Shown: positions 1 through 8,458, numbered from the stretch's first letter. The stretch: DNA of 27,989 nucleotides from Deltaproteobacteria bacterium (GCA_019313605.1 JAFDAW010000037.1:1-27989); one strand, 5' to 3'. The notes: generated by a model from the letters alone, not told the origin. Made by a program: numbers and translations.

Positions 1-117
1 GCGAAGTACGCGACATAGTGCCTGGAGTCCACCTGAAATGGCCGTAACTCAAATGGTTTCGGTTCTCTCGGACCCATTCTTCGGTCCACGTCTCACGCCG
101 TGGGGCAAGCGATCGCC

Positions 118-486
118 CTAAACGCCGCTTACGTCGGCCAGAATCTTGTCGAACGAGGATTGGCGAACCGGCTTGGAGAGGACCAGCGCTCCGGAGTCCC
201 GGACGTAGCTCCCGGTAGCCTCGTCGGTCGCCCCCCCGGTGAGGAATACGAAGCGGCCGCGCAATTGCGGGTGGTATTCGCAAATGGCCCGATGGACTTC
301 TACGCCGTCGATGTCGGGCATCGTCAAATCACAGAAGATCAGGTCCACGGTCTCTCCGGTCTCGAGTTGAGCGAGCGCCTCGCCCCCGCTGCCCGCACAG
401 AAGACGTCGTGGCCGCACACGCCGCCGAGGTAGCGGGTGAATGATTTCAACAGAAGAGGCTCGTCGTCTACCAGCAAGATGCGCAT
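118..486 (-). CDS. Stand-alone receiver-domain response regulator (CheY-like)
   Basis: Single-domain phosphoacceptor protein of 122 residues that would receive phosphate from a histidine kinase not present in this window. The protein opens with MRILLVDDEP, which supplies the acidic pair D7/D8. D53 in the FCDLTMPDIDG strand is the likely phosphorylation site. T83 (FLTGG) and K105 (SKPV) complete the receiver active site. There is no DNA-binding or enzymatic output domain, so it probably acts by protein-protein contact or in a phosphorelay. The open frame extends upstream to 708, but the receiver fold begins at the ATG at 486 and the extra residues look non-coding, so I start there. A GGAGG run lies about 21 nt upstream, which is farther than usual. 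The gene is divergent from the PEP-CTERM gene at 860. The fold is secure; the partner is unknown. Confidence 0.9.
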   Translation of the reverse strand: MRILLVDDEPLLLKSFTRYLGGVCGHDVFCAGSGGEALAQLETGETVDLIFCDLTMPDIDGVEVHRAICEYHPQLRGRFVFLTGGATDEATGSYVRDSGALVLSKPVRQSSFDKILADVSGV

Positions 487-859
487 CGAAAAATCCGCGG
501 TGGTGAACCTCCTCCATCGGCATGCCGGAACGAGATCTGTGGAGCATTTCGCGCCCGGGCCTTTGGAACCCAGCCTTCCTACTACGGCGGCCACACAAAA
601 GCCCGACAGACTCAAGAACGATGGTTGTGTCCTGAAGATTGTGCTCGCTGTGAAGATTGCGCAGTGGCGACAGCTACTTCCGCCCACGCTACGGCACCCA
701 TTTGCCAAGGCCCCGATCGCACAGGGATTTGATCGCGATCAGCACAATCTTCGGGACACAACCAAAACGACAGGGTTGGACAAAAAGGGCGAGTTTTCCT
801 GCGCTTTTCTCCTCGCGGCGACCACCTATTGGTGCACTGCCCCAGCATGAGGAATTTGA
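487..859. other. Intergenic region between divergent genes
   Basis: Non-coding stretch of about 370 bases between the response regulator (-) and the PEP-CTERM gene (+). It should contain both promoters, although I could not assign convincing -35/-10 boxes. Its main content is the 24-bp inverted repeat at 622-645/741-764, listed separately. Several open frames cross it on both strands, but none has a recognisable protein or a good ribosome binding site. Confidence 0.6.
622..764. repeat. 24-bp inverted repeat pair, possible miniature element
   Basis: The arm at 622-645 (begins TGGTTGTGTCC) is the reverse complement of 741-764 (ends GGACACAACCA), with one mismatch in 24. The spacer is 95 nt. 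AACGA lies directly outside the left arm (617-621) and again one base outside the right arm (766-770), which resembles a short target duplication. The left arm's core TGAAGATTG recurs at about 651-659, and GATCGCGATC (731-740) is a palindrome next to the right arm. No transposase is present. A non-autonomous insertion is one reading; a long stem-loop in a transcript is another. Confidence 0.6.
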
Positions 860-1258
860 ATGCGCCCGACAGCGATCATCGCCCTGGCCCTATGGCTCGC
901 ACCCACTGCTGTGCTGGCATCCGCTCACCTCAGGACTCCGGCCGACATTCCCGAAGAAGGCGCGAGCATCGTGCTCAGGTCTCCAGGCCCGGCGACCTCT
1001 CCACTCGCGCGAATCCTCGAGGTCCCGATCGGGCCGCCGACCGGGCTGTTTCCGCGCACTCCGGGACCTCCGAGCTTCGAGCTCCCGCTATTCAAATCTT
1101 CACTGTTTGAATTTCTATCCAACCGGCACGGCTGGGACTCGCCACCGCCTCGGGCGATCAAGGGCACCCCACCTGTGCCCGAACCCTCGACGGCCCTACT
1201 CGTCGGACTCGGACTCGTCGGCCTCGCCTGGGCGAATCGCAATCGGCGCGATCGCTAG
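860..1258 (+). CDS. PEP-CTERM sorting-domain protein
   Basis: Small exported protein of 132 residues destined for exosortase processing. An N-terminal signal peptide (about residues 1-20, hydrophobic, ending VLA before S21) is followed by a Pro/Gly-rich middle. The C-terminus has the tripartite PEP-CTERM signal: VPEPST at 106-111, a hydrophobic segment rich in G, L and V (112-124), and the basic tail NRNRR. In this family an exosortase (EpsH-type) cuts at the PEP motif and the protein is surface-bound or secreted, often with exopolysaccharide. The start ATG has GAGG 8 nt upstream. No exosortase or polysaccharide genes lie in the window. The mature region is short, with no recognisable domain, so its specific role is unknown. 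Confidence 0.85.
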   Translation: MRPTAIIALALWLAPTAVLASAHLRTPADIPEEGASIVLRSPGPATSPLARILEVPIGPPTGLFPRTPGPPSFELPLFKSSLFEFLSNRHGWDSPPPRAIKGTPPVPEPSTALLVGLGLVGLAWANRNRRDR

Positions 1259-1314
1259 AGAGCCCCCGCAATCCACTGAAATGAGTACGACGGCGACGCC
1301 AGCCGGGATGTCAC

Positions 1315-2694
1315 TCAGCCGCGCAGGCCTTCCCGCTCCACCCAGGCCAGGGTGTCATCGAGCGCTCTTTCGAGGCGATCGAAGAGTTCGCCAATCTCGG
1401 GCTCCGCAATCACGAGTGGCGGGCAGAGCGCGACCGTGTCGCCGATATTCCGCACGATGAGCCCGTGCTCCTGGCAGCGATCCATGCAGTAACCACCCAC
1501 CTTCCCGGGCGCCGCGAAGGCCCTGCCGGTGCCCTGGTCGGCGACCATCTCGCAGCCTCCGATCAACCCGACTCCGCGAGCCTCACCGACGAGCGCGTGG
1601 TCTGCGAGCGCCGTGAGCCGCGCCTGGAAGTGCTCAGCCACCTTGGCGGCGTGCGCGAAGACCTGGCGCTCTTCGTAGAGTTCCAGCGTGCGAACGGCCA
1701 CGGCAGCGCTCACCGGGTGGCCGCTGTACGTGAAGCCGTGCCCAAAGACGCCGATCTTGCGACTCGACTCGACCATCGGTTCGTACATGAATTCGGGAAT
1801 CACGACGGCGCTGATCGGCAAATAGGCCGATGAGAGCGCCTTGGCGAGCGACATCGTATCCGGCTGCATGCCAAACGTCTGCGCGCCGAAGGGGTTGCCG
1901 GTTCGCCCGAACCCGCAGATCACTTCGTCGTCGATGAACAGGACGTCGTGCTTCTGGAGTACGGCCTGGATCTTCTCGAAATAAGTGCGCGGAGGAACGA
2001 TGACACCACCCGCCCCCATGACGGGCTCGGCGATGAAAGCAGCGACGGTATCCGGCCCCTCGTCGACGATCAGCTTCTCGAGATTGGCGGCGAGTCTCGA
2101 CGCGAACTCCTCCTCGCTCTCGCCGGGCTCGGCGTCCCGGTAGTGGTGGGGGCAGTCGGTATAGATGATGTTCGCAATCGGAAGGTCGAAGTCGCGCTGG
2201 TTTGCGGGCAGGCGGGTCAGGCTGCCACTCGCAACCGTTACGCCGTGATAGGCGCGATTTCGGCTGATGATCTTCTTCTTCTTGGGGCGACCGATCGCGT
2301 TGTTGTAATACCAGACGAGCTTGATCTGGCTGTCGTTGGCCTCGGATCCCGAGTTTGCGAAGAAGATCCGTGCATTCTCGATCGGAACCATCTGCTTGAG
2401 GCGCTCACCGAGTTCGATCGCGGGCTGGTGGGTCTTGCTGCCGAAGAGATGGCCGAAGCCGAGCTTGCGCATCTGCTCCGCAGCGGTTTCCGCGAGTTCT
2501 TCGACCCCGTAGCCGAGGGCGGTGCACCAGAGGCCGGCCAGGCCTTCGATGTACTCCTTGCCGTCGCTGTCGTAGACGTAGATCCCCTTGCCCCGCTCGA
2601 TCATCAGCGGACCGCGTTCCTCGTGAACCGCGAGGTTGGTCGCCGGGTGCAGTAGTGCGGCCAGATCTCGCTTCTTTACGTCGCCTGCGTTCAC
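1315..2694 (-). CDS. Class III (omega) aminotransferase, SpuC-like putative putrescine/diamine:pyruvate transaminase
   Basis: PLP-dependent cytosolic enzyme of 459 residues. I chose the GTG at 2694 because GGAGG lies 8 nt upstream; an in-frame TTG five codons earlier overlaps that Shine-Dalgarno. Visible motifs (GTG numbering) are NSGSEAND near 114-121 for the PLP phosphate, YHG at 149-151, D256 in IDDEVICGFGRTG contacting the pyridine nitrogen, and K285 in SLAKALSS as the Schiff-base lysine. HGFTYSGHPV matches the putrescine/omega-amino acid:pyruvate group (SpuC). The nearby agmatine deiminase and N-carbamoylputrescine amidase make putrescine, which supports putrescine -> 4-aminobutanal as its reaction. 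It is divergent from the acyl-CoA synthetase operon. The family is certain; the substrate is inferred from context and could be another amine or beta-alanine. Confidence 0.9.
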   Translation of the reverse strand: MNAGDVKKRDLAALLHPATNLAVHEERGPLMIERGKGIYVYDSDGKEYIEGLAGLWCTALGYGVEELAETAAEQMRKLGFGHLFGSKTHQPAIELGERLKQMVPIENARIFFANSGSEANDSQIKLVWYYNNAIGRPKKKKIISRNRAYHGVTVASGSLTRLPANQRDFDLPIANIIYTDCPHHYRDAEPGESEEEFASRLAANLEKLIVDEGPDTVAAFIAEPVMGAGGVIVPPRTYFEKIQAVLQKHDVLFIDDEVICGFGRTGNPFGAQTFGMQPDTMSLAKALSSAYLPISAVVIPEFMYEPMVESSRKIGVFGHGFTYSGHPVSAAVAVRTLELYEERQVFAHAAKVAEHFQARLTALADHALVGEARGVGLIGGCEMVADQGTGRAFAAPGKVGGYCMDRCQEHGLIVRNIGDTVALCPPLVIAEPEIGELFDRLERALDDTLAWVEREGLRG

Positions 2695-3063
2695 CTTGCT
2701 TTCCTCCAATTTGGCTACAGCCTCGGCGGTCTCGCTCGGCCGCCGCTCGGGGTCGGATCAGGAGTTATAGCGAGGCCCATCAGTCGATACATCGGGATTC
2801 TCGGGAAGAATCACCGGCGCGGGCCCAATTGCCGAAAAAACTGCGCGGAGCGCGACGCCGAAAGCGAACCCGAAGGATTCGCCTGCCAGGAGTGCGACCC
2901 CAGAATGGGGTCGTGCGACGCCGCAAGCGAATCCGAAGGATTCGCCAGCTAGCGGCACCCGTCGGGGTTGGTACTCTGCCGTCCTTGTCGGCTCCGGATG
3001 AAGCGTCTCGATCGGCAGTTTGCCCTCGATAACGACTCTCGCGGTGAGCTGTAAGGGCGTAAG
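2695..3063. other. Divergent intergenic region with hairpin-containing repeats
   Basis: About 370 bases between the aminotransferase (-) and the acyl-CoA synthetase (+). It must hold both promoters, but I could not assign boxes. It contains two copies of a roughly 38-bp repeat (2852-2889 and 2915-2952) and a hairpin between them, listed separately. The minus-strand open frame that crosses it is antisense to the synthetase gene and not credible. Confidence 0.6.
2852..2952. repeat. Tandem pair of palindromic repeats with internal hairpins
   Basis: The segments 2852-2889 and 2915-2952 are near-identical direct repeats with a 63-bp period. Each has a tight stem-loop with GAA as loop. In copy 2 the stem is perfect: GCGAATCC (2927-2934), GAA, GGATTCGC (2938-2945). 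Copy 1 (2864-2871/2875-2882) has one mismatch. The spacer carries a separate hairpin, CGACCCC-AGAAT-GGGGTCG (about 2895-2913). GGATTCGC of copy 1 can also pair with GCGAATCC of copy 2, so alternative folds exist. It resembles a REP-type interspersed repeat; a role in transcript stability is possible. Confidence 0.7.
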
Positions 3064-5187
3064 ATGAGCGAGTCCACACCCGTGAAACGCCCAGGCCCCG
3101 CTGCCACCCACCCACTGGACCCGCTGCTCGCCCCTCGGTCGGTCGCATTTGTCGGCGCGTCGCAGCGACCCAACAGCCCCGGAAACGACACCGTGCGACA
3201 GGCGCTGGCGGGAGGCTTCAGCGGCGCCCTCTATCCCATCAACCCCCGCTACAGCGACGTGGAAGGGCTCTCGTGTTTTCCGTCGATCGATGACCTTCCG
3301 GAAACCGTCGACCACGCAGTGCTCTGCGTTGCGAGCGAGAAGATCGAGGCTGCGCTCGCCCAAGTGATCCGCCACGGTGCGCGGGCCGCGACGATTTTTG
3401 CGAGTTGTTATCTCGAAAGCGATCGCGAGCCCATCCTGTCGAAGCGAATTGCCGCGATGGCCCGGGAGGCGGGCGTCGCGATCTGTGGCGCCAACTGCAT
3501 GGGGTTCGTCAACAAAGAGATCGGTCTGCGGATCGCCGCCTACCCATGCCACCCCGAGGCAGAGGTCGGACCGATCACCTGGATCGCCCAATCGGGATCG
3601 GTCTACGGCGCGCTCGCCTTCAACGATCCGCGGATGAAGTTCAACCTCTGCGTGTCGAGCGGGGGCGAGTTCGTGACGCGCTCGAACGATTATTTCGAAT
3701 GGGCTCTCCAACGAGAATCAACGGGTGTCGTCGGCCTCTTCATCGAATCGATCCGCGACCCCGAAGGCTTCGAGGCCGCCCTCTCCGAGGCTGCTCGGCG
3801 CGAGATCCCGGTAGTCGTCCTCAAGGCCGGCCGCACACCGGCCGCCGCCGCGATGGCCCGCACCCACACCGGCGCACTGGCGGGAGACGACGCCGCCTAC
3901 CGCGCGCTCTTCGAACGCTACGGGGTGTTGCGCGTCGACACACTCGACGAACTCGCCGCCGCGCTGTTGCTTTTTTCGCACCCGGCGCGGCCGGCTGCGG
4001 GCGGGCTCGCGAGCATTCACGACTCGGGTGGCGAATGTGAACTGCTGATCGATCTGGCAGCGGACACCGGGGTTCCGCTCGCTCGGATCAACGACGAAAC
4101 CAAGCAGACACTGCGCAAACACCTCGACCCCGGGCTCGAACCCGTCAATCCGCTCGACGCGTGGGGGGTCGGTCACAACGCGGTCAATATCTTCGAGAAC
4201 TGCCTGGAAGCGTTGATGGCAGATCCCGATTCGGCTGCGGCGGTCGTCGTTTCCGACATCCGGGATGGCCATTACCACCATCGAAATCTCGCCCAGGTGG
4301 CGAAGACAGCCGCCGAGAGCGCAACCATGCCCGTGGCTTTCGTGACCAACTACTCAGGGGTCGATCACCGGGAGATCGCCCGCGAACTAACAGAATTCGG
4401 CGTACCTGTCCTCGACGGCACACGTGAGGCGCTGCAAGCCTTCCGGCACATGTTCGATTACCGAGATTTCCTCAACCGACCCAAATCCACACCGCCGCCC
4501 CCGCCGCCCGCCGAGGTGACGAAGCGCTGGCGCGAACGGTTAGGTGAGCCGAGTCCTCTCGACGAGGTCGAAAGCCTCTCGCTGCTCGCCGACTACGGAA
4601 TCCCCGTCGCGCAGGCCGTGCGGGCTGCGTCAGAAGACGAGGCTCTCCAGGCCGCCGCGGAAATCGGTTACCCGGTCGTGCTGAAGACCGCAGAGCCGGG
4701 GATCGAACACAAGAGCGAAGTGGGCGGTGTGGTGCTCGACCTCGAGGATTCCGAGGCGTTGAAAGCCGCATACGGCGATCTGGAGCGGCGCCTTGGCGCT
4801 CACGTCAGCGTTTCGCGCAGGGTTCCGGAAGGTGTCGAGATCGCCCTCGGCGCGATTCGCGACCCGCAGTTCGGAAGCTATGTGATGGTCGCTGCCGGTG
4901 GTGTGCTGATCGAGCTGCTCGCAGACAGTGCCGTTTCACTCGCTCCAATCGACGAGAACGGAGCGGAACGCCTGCTCGGAAACCTGAAGGCGCGCCGGTT
5001 GCTGGACGGCTTGCGGGGAAAACCGGCAGCCGATGTCGCTTCCCTGTGCCGCGCCATTGCGCACCTCTCGGTACTCGCCGACGATCTGGGCGACGCACTC
5101 GAACAACTCGACGTCAATCCCTTGATTGCGTCACCGGATGGTTGCGTGGCAGTGGATGCCCTGGTGATCGCGCGCCGCGAAACCTGA
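3064..5187 (+). CDS. NDP-forming acyl-CoA synthetase (acetate-CoA ligase family), fused alpha-beta form
   Basis: Protein of 707 residues that would make an acyl-CoA from acid, CoA and ATP (ADP-forming) through a phosphohistidine. Domains in order: CoA-binding Rossmann domain (about 18-115; ends of strands at FVGAS and YPINPRY), succinyl-CoA-ligase-like flavodoxin domains (about 165-460), a proline-rich linker (475-482) and an ATP-grasp domain (about 495-705). H268 in RTHTGALAGDD and H549 in IEHKSEVGG match the two conserved histidines known from the alpha and beta parts of archaeal ADP-forming acetyl-CoA synthetase. There is no GNAT domain, unlike Pat-type proteins. AAGGG lies about 8 nt before the ATG. 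It is the first gene of a likely operon with the dehydrogenase 24 nt downstream. The substrate is unknown; context favours a C4 amino- or guanidino-acid or a short fatty acid. Confidence 0.9.
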   Translation: MSESTPVKRPGPAATHPLDPLLAPRSVAFVGASQRPNSPGNDTVRQALAGGFSGALYPINPRYSDVEGLSCFPSIDDLPETVDHAVLCVASEKIEAALAQVIRHGARAATIFASCYLESDREPILSKRIAAMAREAGVAICGANCMGFVNKEIGLRIAAYPCHPEAEVGPITWIAQSGSVYGALAFNDPRMKFNLCVSSGGEFVTRSNDYFEWALQRESTGVVGLFIESIRDPEGFEAALSEAARREIPVVVLKAGRTPAAAAMARTHTGALAGDDAAYRALFERYGVLRVDTLDELAAALLLFSHPARPAAGGLASIHDSGGECELLIDLAADTGVPLARINDETKQTLRKHLDPGLEPVNPLDAWGVGHNAVNIFENCLEALMADPDSAAAVVVSDIRDGHYHHRNLAQVAKTAAESATMPVAFVTNYSGVDHREIARELTEFGVPVLDGTREALQAFRHMFDYRDFLNRPKSTPPPPPPAEVTKRWRERLGEPSPLDEVESLSLLADYGIPVAQAVRAASEDEALQAAAEIGYPVVLKTAEPGIEHKSEVGGVVLDLEDSEALKAAYGDLERRLGAHVSVSRRVPEGVEIALGAIRDPQFGSYVMVAAGGVLIELLADSAVSLAPIDENGAERLLGNLKARRLLDGLRGKPAADVASLCRAIAHLSVLADDLGDALEQLDVNPLIASPDGCVAVDALVIARRET

Positions 5188-5211
5188 TACCCACAGAGGA
5201 TTCACCTCCAA

Positions 5212-6378
5212 ATGGATACCGGCCTTTCCCCCGAACATCAGAAGCTCAGCGCCAAAGCCCGGGAGTTTTGCGAGCAGATTCTCCAGCCCCACGAACTCGA
5301 GGTAGAAGAGAATCGCGGCCTGCCCGAAGCGAGCCGACCCGAACTGCGCAAGGCGGTTTGCGACTGGGGTTTTGCGGGTATCAATCACAGCGTGGGAGAC
5401 GGCGGACAGGGTTACTCGATCTTCGAGCAGATGCTGATCAACGAGCAGCTGGGGCGTGCGACCTGCGGACTCTGGGCCGTCATGTGGCAACCGGCGATTT
5501 CACTGCGCTTTGGCACCGAGGAGCAGAAAGAGCAGTACCTCCGACCGAGTTGCCAAGGAAAGCGCCGGGGCTGTTTCGCGATCTCCGAACCCGAAGCGGG
5601 ATCCGATCCTCGGCGCGTGCAAACCGAGGCCATCGCCGATGGCGACAGCTATCGGATCACGGGTGAGAAGTGGTTCGTCACTTCCTACAACGCCTCCGAT
5701 TACATCATCGTGCACGCGCACGTCGACGGTGATCCCGACAAGCCGACCCTCTTCCTGGTCGACGTCAACACACCGGGCATCCGCCACCTCCGCTCGCCGC
5801 ACTTCATGCACACCTTCATCTTCGACCACGCCGAGCTCGCGTTCGAAAACGTGCGGGTTCCCGCAACCGCTCGACTCGGCGAAATCGGAGAGGGACTTGC
5901 GCTCACAAAGGATTGGTTCGTCGAAGCGCGCCTGCAGATTGCAGCGCACTGCGTCGGCGCGGCAACCCGCGCAGCAGAGGTTGCAAACGACTACGCGGAG
6001 GGTCGTATTCAATTCGATCAGCCGATCCGAGACTTTCAGGCGATCGAGTTCATGATCGCGGACATGGCAACCGAGATCATGGCCGGTAAATCCCTCCTCT
6101 ACCGCGTCGCCGCAGAAATCACCCCTGAAGTCGATCGCAAGCGGATCCACGCGCGAGTGAGCGCGCTCAAACTCTTCTGCTCGGAGATGGCCGGCCGTGT
6201 GGTCGACCGCGCACTGCAGGTTCTCGGAGGTCGCGGTTATATGTGCGAGAACCCGGTGGAGCGTTTGTACCGGGATTTGCGCGTCGATCGCATCTGGGAA
6301 GGAACTTCCGAAATTCAACGCGCCATCATTGGCGGCCAGATCAAGAAGCGCGGCCTGGGCGTATACACCGAGTGGTAG
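5212..6378 (+). CDS. Acyl-CoA dehydrogenase
   Basis: FAD-dependent alpha,beta-dehydrogenase of acyl-CoA thioesters, 388 residues, the usual length for the family. It has the N-terminal helical domain (1-118), the middle beta domain with CFAISEPEAGSD (121-132) and EKWFVTSYN (152-160) contacting FAD and substrate, and the C-terminal four-helix domain. E363 in RIWEGTSEIQ is at the position of the catalytic base of medium-chain dehydrogenases. VLGGRGY (337-343) is the FAD-binding loop. Electrons would pass to ETF. The gene lies 24 nt downstream of the acyl-CoA synthetase, so the two probably act in sequence on one substrate. An AGAGG lies about 12 nt upstream of the ATG. Chain length and substrate cannot be read from the sequence. 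Confidence 0.93.
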   Translation: MDTGLSPEHQKLSAKAREFCEQILQPHELEVEENRGLPEASRPELRKAVCDWGFAGINHSVGDGGQGYSIFEQMLINEQLGRATCGLWAVMWQPAISLRFGTEEQKEQYLRPSCQGKRRGCFAISEPEAGSDPRRVQTEAIADGDSYRITGEKWFVTSYNASDYIIVHAHVDGDPDKPTLFLVDVNTPGIRHLRSPHFMHTFIFDHAELAFENVRVPATARLGEIGEGLALTKDWFVEARLQIAAHCVGAATRAAEVANDYAEGRIQFDQPIRDFQAIEFMIADMATEIMAGKSLLYRVAAEITPEVDRKRIHARVSALKLFCSEMAGRVVDRALQVLGGRGYMCENPVERLYRDLRVDRIWEGTSEIQRAIIGGQIKKRGLGVYTEW

Positions 6379-6437
6379 CCGCCCCATGACTGCCTGCTAG
6401 CTTCTCTCTTTCTGGATCCGAAAGAATGGAGATCCCG

Positions 6438-7505
6438 ATGTCCCCCACACCCAGCACCCCTTTTCTCGATGGACTGACGATGCCGCCCCGCTACGCGCCC
6501 CACGAGCGGACGTACATCTCCTGGCCCCTGGAAGTCGCTTACCGCTGGTCACTCAAAGAGGCGCGCAACGAGCACGCGTTTCTCGCGAAGGCAATCGCAC
6601 CCTTTGAAAAAGTGACCATCCTCGCGCGCCCGCAGGATGTCGCATCCGTGTCGGAATACCTCGAGATCGGCGGCAACATCGAGCTTCTTGAAATCCCACT
6701 AGATGACGCGTGGATCCGCGACAGCGGGCCGATCTTTGTCACCGACGGTAAACGCGGCGTCGCGATGGTGAACTTCGAGTTCAACGGCTGGGGCGGACGC
6801 TTCGCGTACGAAGACTGCAACGATTCACCGATCCGGATCGCCGAATGGCTGGGGATGCGCCGCTACGACGCGCCCTTCATTCTCGAAGGAGGCGGCTTTA
6901 CGGTCGATGGAGAAGGCACGTTCATCACCACGGAACAATTTCTCCTGAACCCGAATCGCAATGCCAAGATGAGCCGCGAGGAGATCGAAAGCGGCCTCCA
7001 CGACTACCTTGGCATCGACCAGGTGATCTGGCTAAAAGGCGGCCTGATCGAAGACGAGCACACCGACGGGCATTCCGACAATGTCGTGCAATTCGTCGCT
7101 CCGGGGGTGGCGCTGCTGCAGACGATGCCGAACCGCGACAACCCGAACTTCGAACTCTGCAAAGAGAACCTGCGCCGACTTCGGGAAGCGCGCGACGCCA
7201 AGGGCCGAAAGTTCGAGATCATCGAGATGCCGATCCTGCCCTATACGAAAGAGATCGTGAATCCGAATACTGGCAGCAGCCAACCCGCGCGGTATCCGGT
7301 GCCCTACGTGAATTACTACCAGGTCAACGACGCGCTGATCGTACCCATGCTCGGCGGCCCCGAAGACGAAGCCGCGCTGCCAATCCTCGAAAAGCTGCAC
7401 CCGGAGCGCAAGATCGTTCCGGTGCCATCGACCGCGATGGCGGCCGATGGCGGCGGCGTCGGCTGCGTAACCCAGCAACAACCCGCGGGCGAAACGCTGC
7501 AATAG
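6438..7505 (+). CDS. aguA: Agmatine deiminase
   Basis: Hydrolyses agmatine to N-carbamoylputrescine and ammonia. It belongs to the porphyromonas-type peptidyl-arginine deiminase superfamily (pentein fold) and has 355 residues from the preferred start. Motifs: WIRDSGP (92-98), LEGGGF around 149-154, EHTDGHSDN with H208 and H212, and the nucleophile C343 in GGGVGCVTQQQP. I prefer the ATG at 6438 because GGAG sits 6 nt upstream; the ATG at 6426, four codons earlier, has no clear ribosome binding site. It lies 59 nt after the dehydrogenase and 29 nt before aguB, on the same strand. The pairing with an N-carbamoylputrescine amidase makes the assignment strong. Agmatine would come from arginine decarboxylation or uptake; neither gene is in the window. 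Confidence 0.95.
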   Translation: MSPTPSTPFLDGLTMPPRYAPHERTYISWPLEVAYRWSLKEARNEHAFLAKAIAPFEKVTILARPQDVASVSEYLEIGGNIELLEIPLDDAWIRDSGPIFVTDGKRGVAMVNFEFNGWGGRFAYEDCNDSPIRIAEWLGMRRYDAPFILEGGGFTVDGEGTFITTEQFLLNPNRNAKMSREEIESGLHDYLGIDQVIWLKGGLIEDEHTDGHSDNVVQFVAPGVALLQTMPNRDNPNFELCKENLRRLREARDAKGRKFEIIEMPILPYTKEIVNPNTGSSQPARYPVPYVNYYQVNDALIVPMLGGPEDEAALPILEKLHPERKIVPVPSTAMAADGGGVGCVTQQQPAGETLQ

Positions 7506-7534
7506 GTTTTGACAATCCGGATGGAGAATCCAGC

Positions 7535-8431
7535 ATGCGCGAAGTGACCCTGGCCGCGACACAGATGGCCTGCGATTGGGATCGCGAAAAGAACATCGCG
7601 AACGCCATGGACCTCATCCGTGAAGCCGCCGATCGCGGTGCGCAGATCGTCCAGATCCAGGAGTTGTTCGAGACCCCCTACTTCTGTGCCGATCAGAAGG
7701 AGGAACTGTTCAGCCTGGCCCATCCGGCCGAAGAACATCCGCTCCTCCAGCGCATGAGCGAACTCGCCGCGGAACTGGAAGTCGTGCTTCCGGTGAGTTT
7801 CTTCGAGCGCGCGAATGGCGCCTACTTCAACGCCATCGCGATCCTCGATGCCGATGGCTCACACCTCGGCACGTATCGCAAGAGCCATATCCCCGACGGC
7901 CCCGGGTACCAGGAGAAGTACTACTTCAACCCGGGCAACACGGGCTTTCAGGCCTGGAAGACGCGGTACGCGACGATCGGTGTGGCGATCTGCTGGGATC
8001 AGTGGTTCCCGGAAGCCGCTCGCGCGATGTGTCTCAAGGGCGCCGAGGTACTGCTCTATCCCACCGCGATCGGCAACGAGCTTCACGGCGGAAGCGAAGA
8101 CCTGACGGTGAGTGGCGACAGTATGCGCAGCTGGCAGCGCGCGATGCAGGGGCACGCAGTCTCGAACGTCGTTGCAGTGGTCGCCTCCAATCGGATCGGA
8201 ACCGAGACGAGCGACAGCGGCAAGCTGACCTTCTACGGCTCTTCGTTCATCGCCGACGAACTCGGCGAATTGATTGCCGAGGCGAGCCGCGATCAGCGAG
8301 AGGTGCTCACGGCGACGGTCGACCTCGATCGGATGCGGGCCCACCGCGCTTCCTGGGGGCTCTTTCGCGATCGACGCCCGGACCTCTACCGGGATCTATT
8401 GACGTTGGATGGCAAGACGCCGCCCGTTTGA
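7535..8431 (+). CDS. aguB: N-carbamoylputrescine amidohydrolase
   Basis: Carbon-nitrogen hydrolase (nitrilase superfamily) of 298 residues that converts N-carbamoylputrescine to putrescine, CO2 and ammonia. The catalytic triad is visible as E43 (QIQELFE), K116 (YRKSHIPDGPGY) and C153 (AICWDQWFPEAAR). The segments PGYQEKYYFNPG and CWDQWFPEAAR are typical of AguB rather than of beta-ureidopropionase. The frame is open far upstream (to 6845), overlapping aguA in another frame, but the family N-terminus MREVTLAATQM begins at the ATG at 7535, with GGAG 9 nt before it. It directly follows aguA, with which it forms the two-step agmatine-to-putrescine route. The ECH-like gene on the other strand ends 27 nt downstream. 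Confidence 0.95.
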   Translation: MREVTLAATQMACDWDREKNIANAMDLIREAADRGAQIVQIQELFETPYFCADQKEELFSLAHPAEEHPLLQRMSELAAELEVVLPVSFFERANGAYFNAIAILDADGSHLGTYRKSHIPDGPGYQEKYYFNPGNTGFQAWKTRYATIGVAICWDQWFPEAARAMCLKGAEVLLYPTAIGNELHGGSEDLTVSGDSMRSWQRAMQGHAVSNVVAVVASNRIGTETSDSGKLTFYGSSFIADELGELIAEASRDQREVLTATVDLDRMRAHRASWGLFRDRRPDLYRDLLTLDGKTPPV

Positions 8432-8435
8432 TTTG

Positions 8436-8458
8436 GCGATCGACCGGGGATCGATCGC
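8436..8458. terminator. Hairpin between convergent genes, possible bidirectional terminator
   Basis: Perfect 8-bp stem GCGATCGA (8436-8443) and TCGATCGC (8451-8458) with a 7-nt loop. It exactly fills the gap between the stop codons of aguB (+) and the enoyl-CoA hydratase-like gene (-). There is no T-run on either strand, so it may only slow polymerase or protect 3' ends. Confidence 0.4.

Noticed and set aside
657..1460. 267-codon plus-strand open frame
   Set aside because: Overlaps the PEP-CTERM gene in another frame and runs into the end of the aminotransferase; Ser/Arg/Pro-rich with no domain.
2695..2709. TTG start of the aminotransferase
   Set aside because: The TTG is part of the GGAGG sequence that serves the GTG at 2694.
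2758..3711. 317-codon minus-strand open frame
   Set aside because: Antisense to the acyl-CoA synthetase, Arg/Gly/Asp-rich without a domain. Long shadow frames are common at this GC content.
6845..7534. Upstream extension of the aguB frame
   Set aside because: It runs in another frame through aguA and is Arg-rich; the nitrilase N-terminus and ribosome binding site place the start at 7535.
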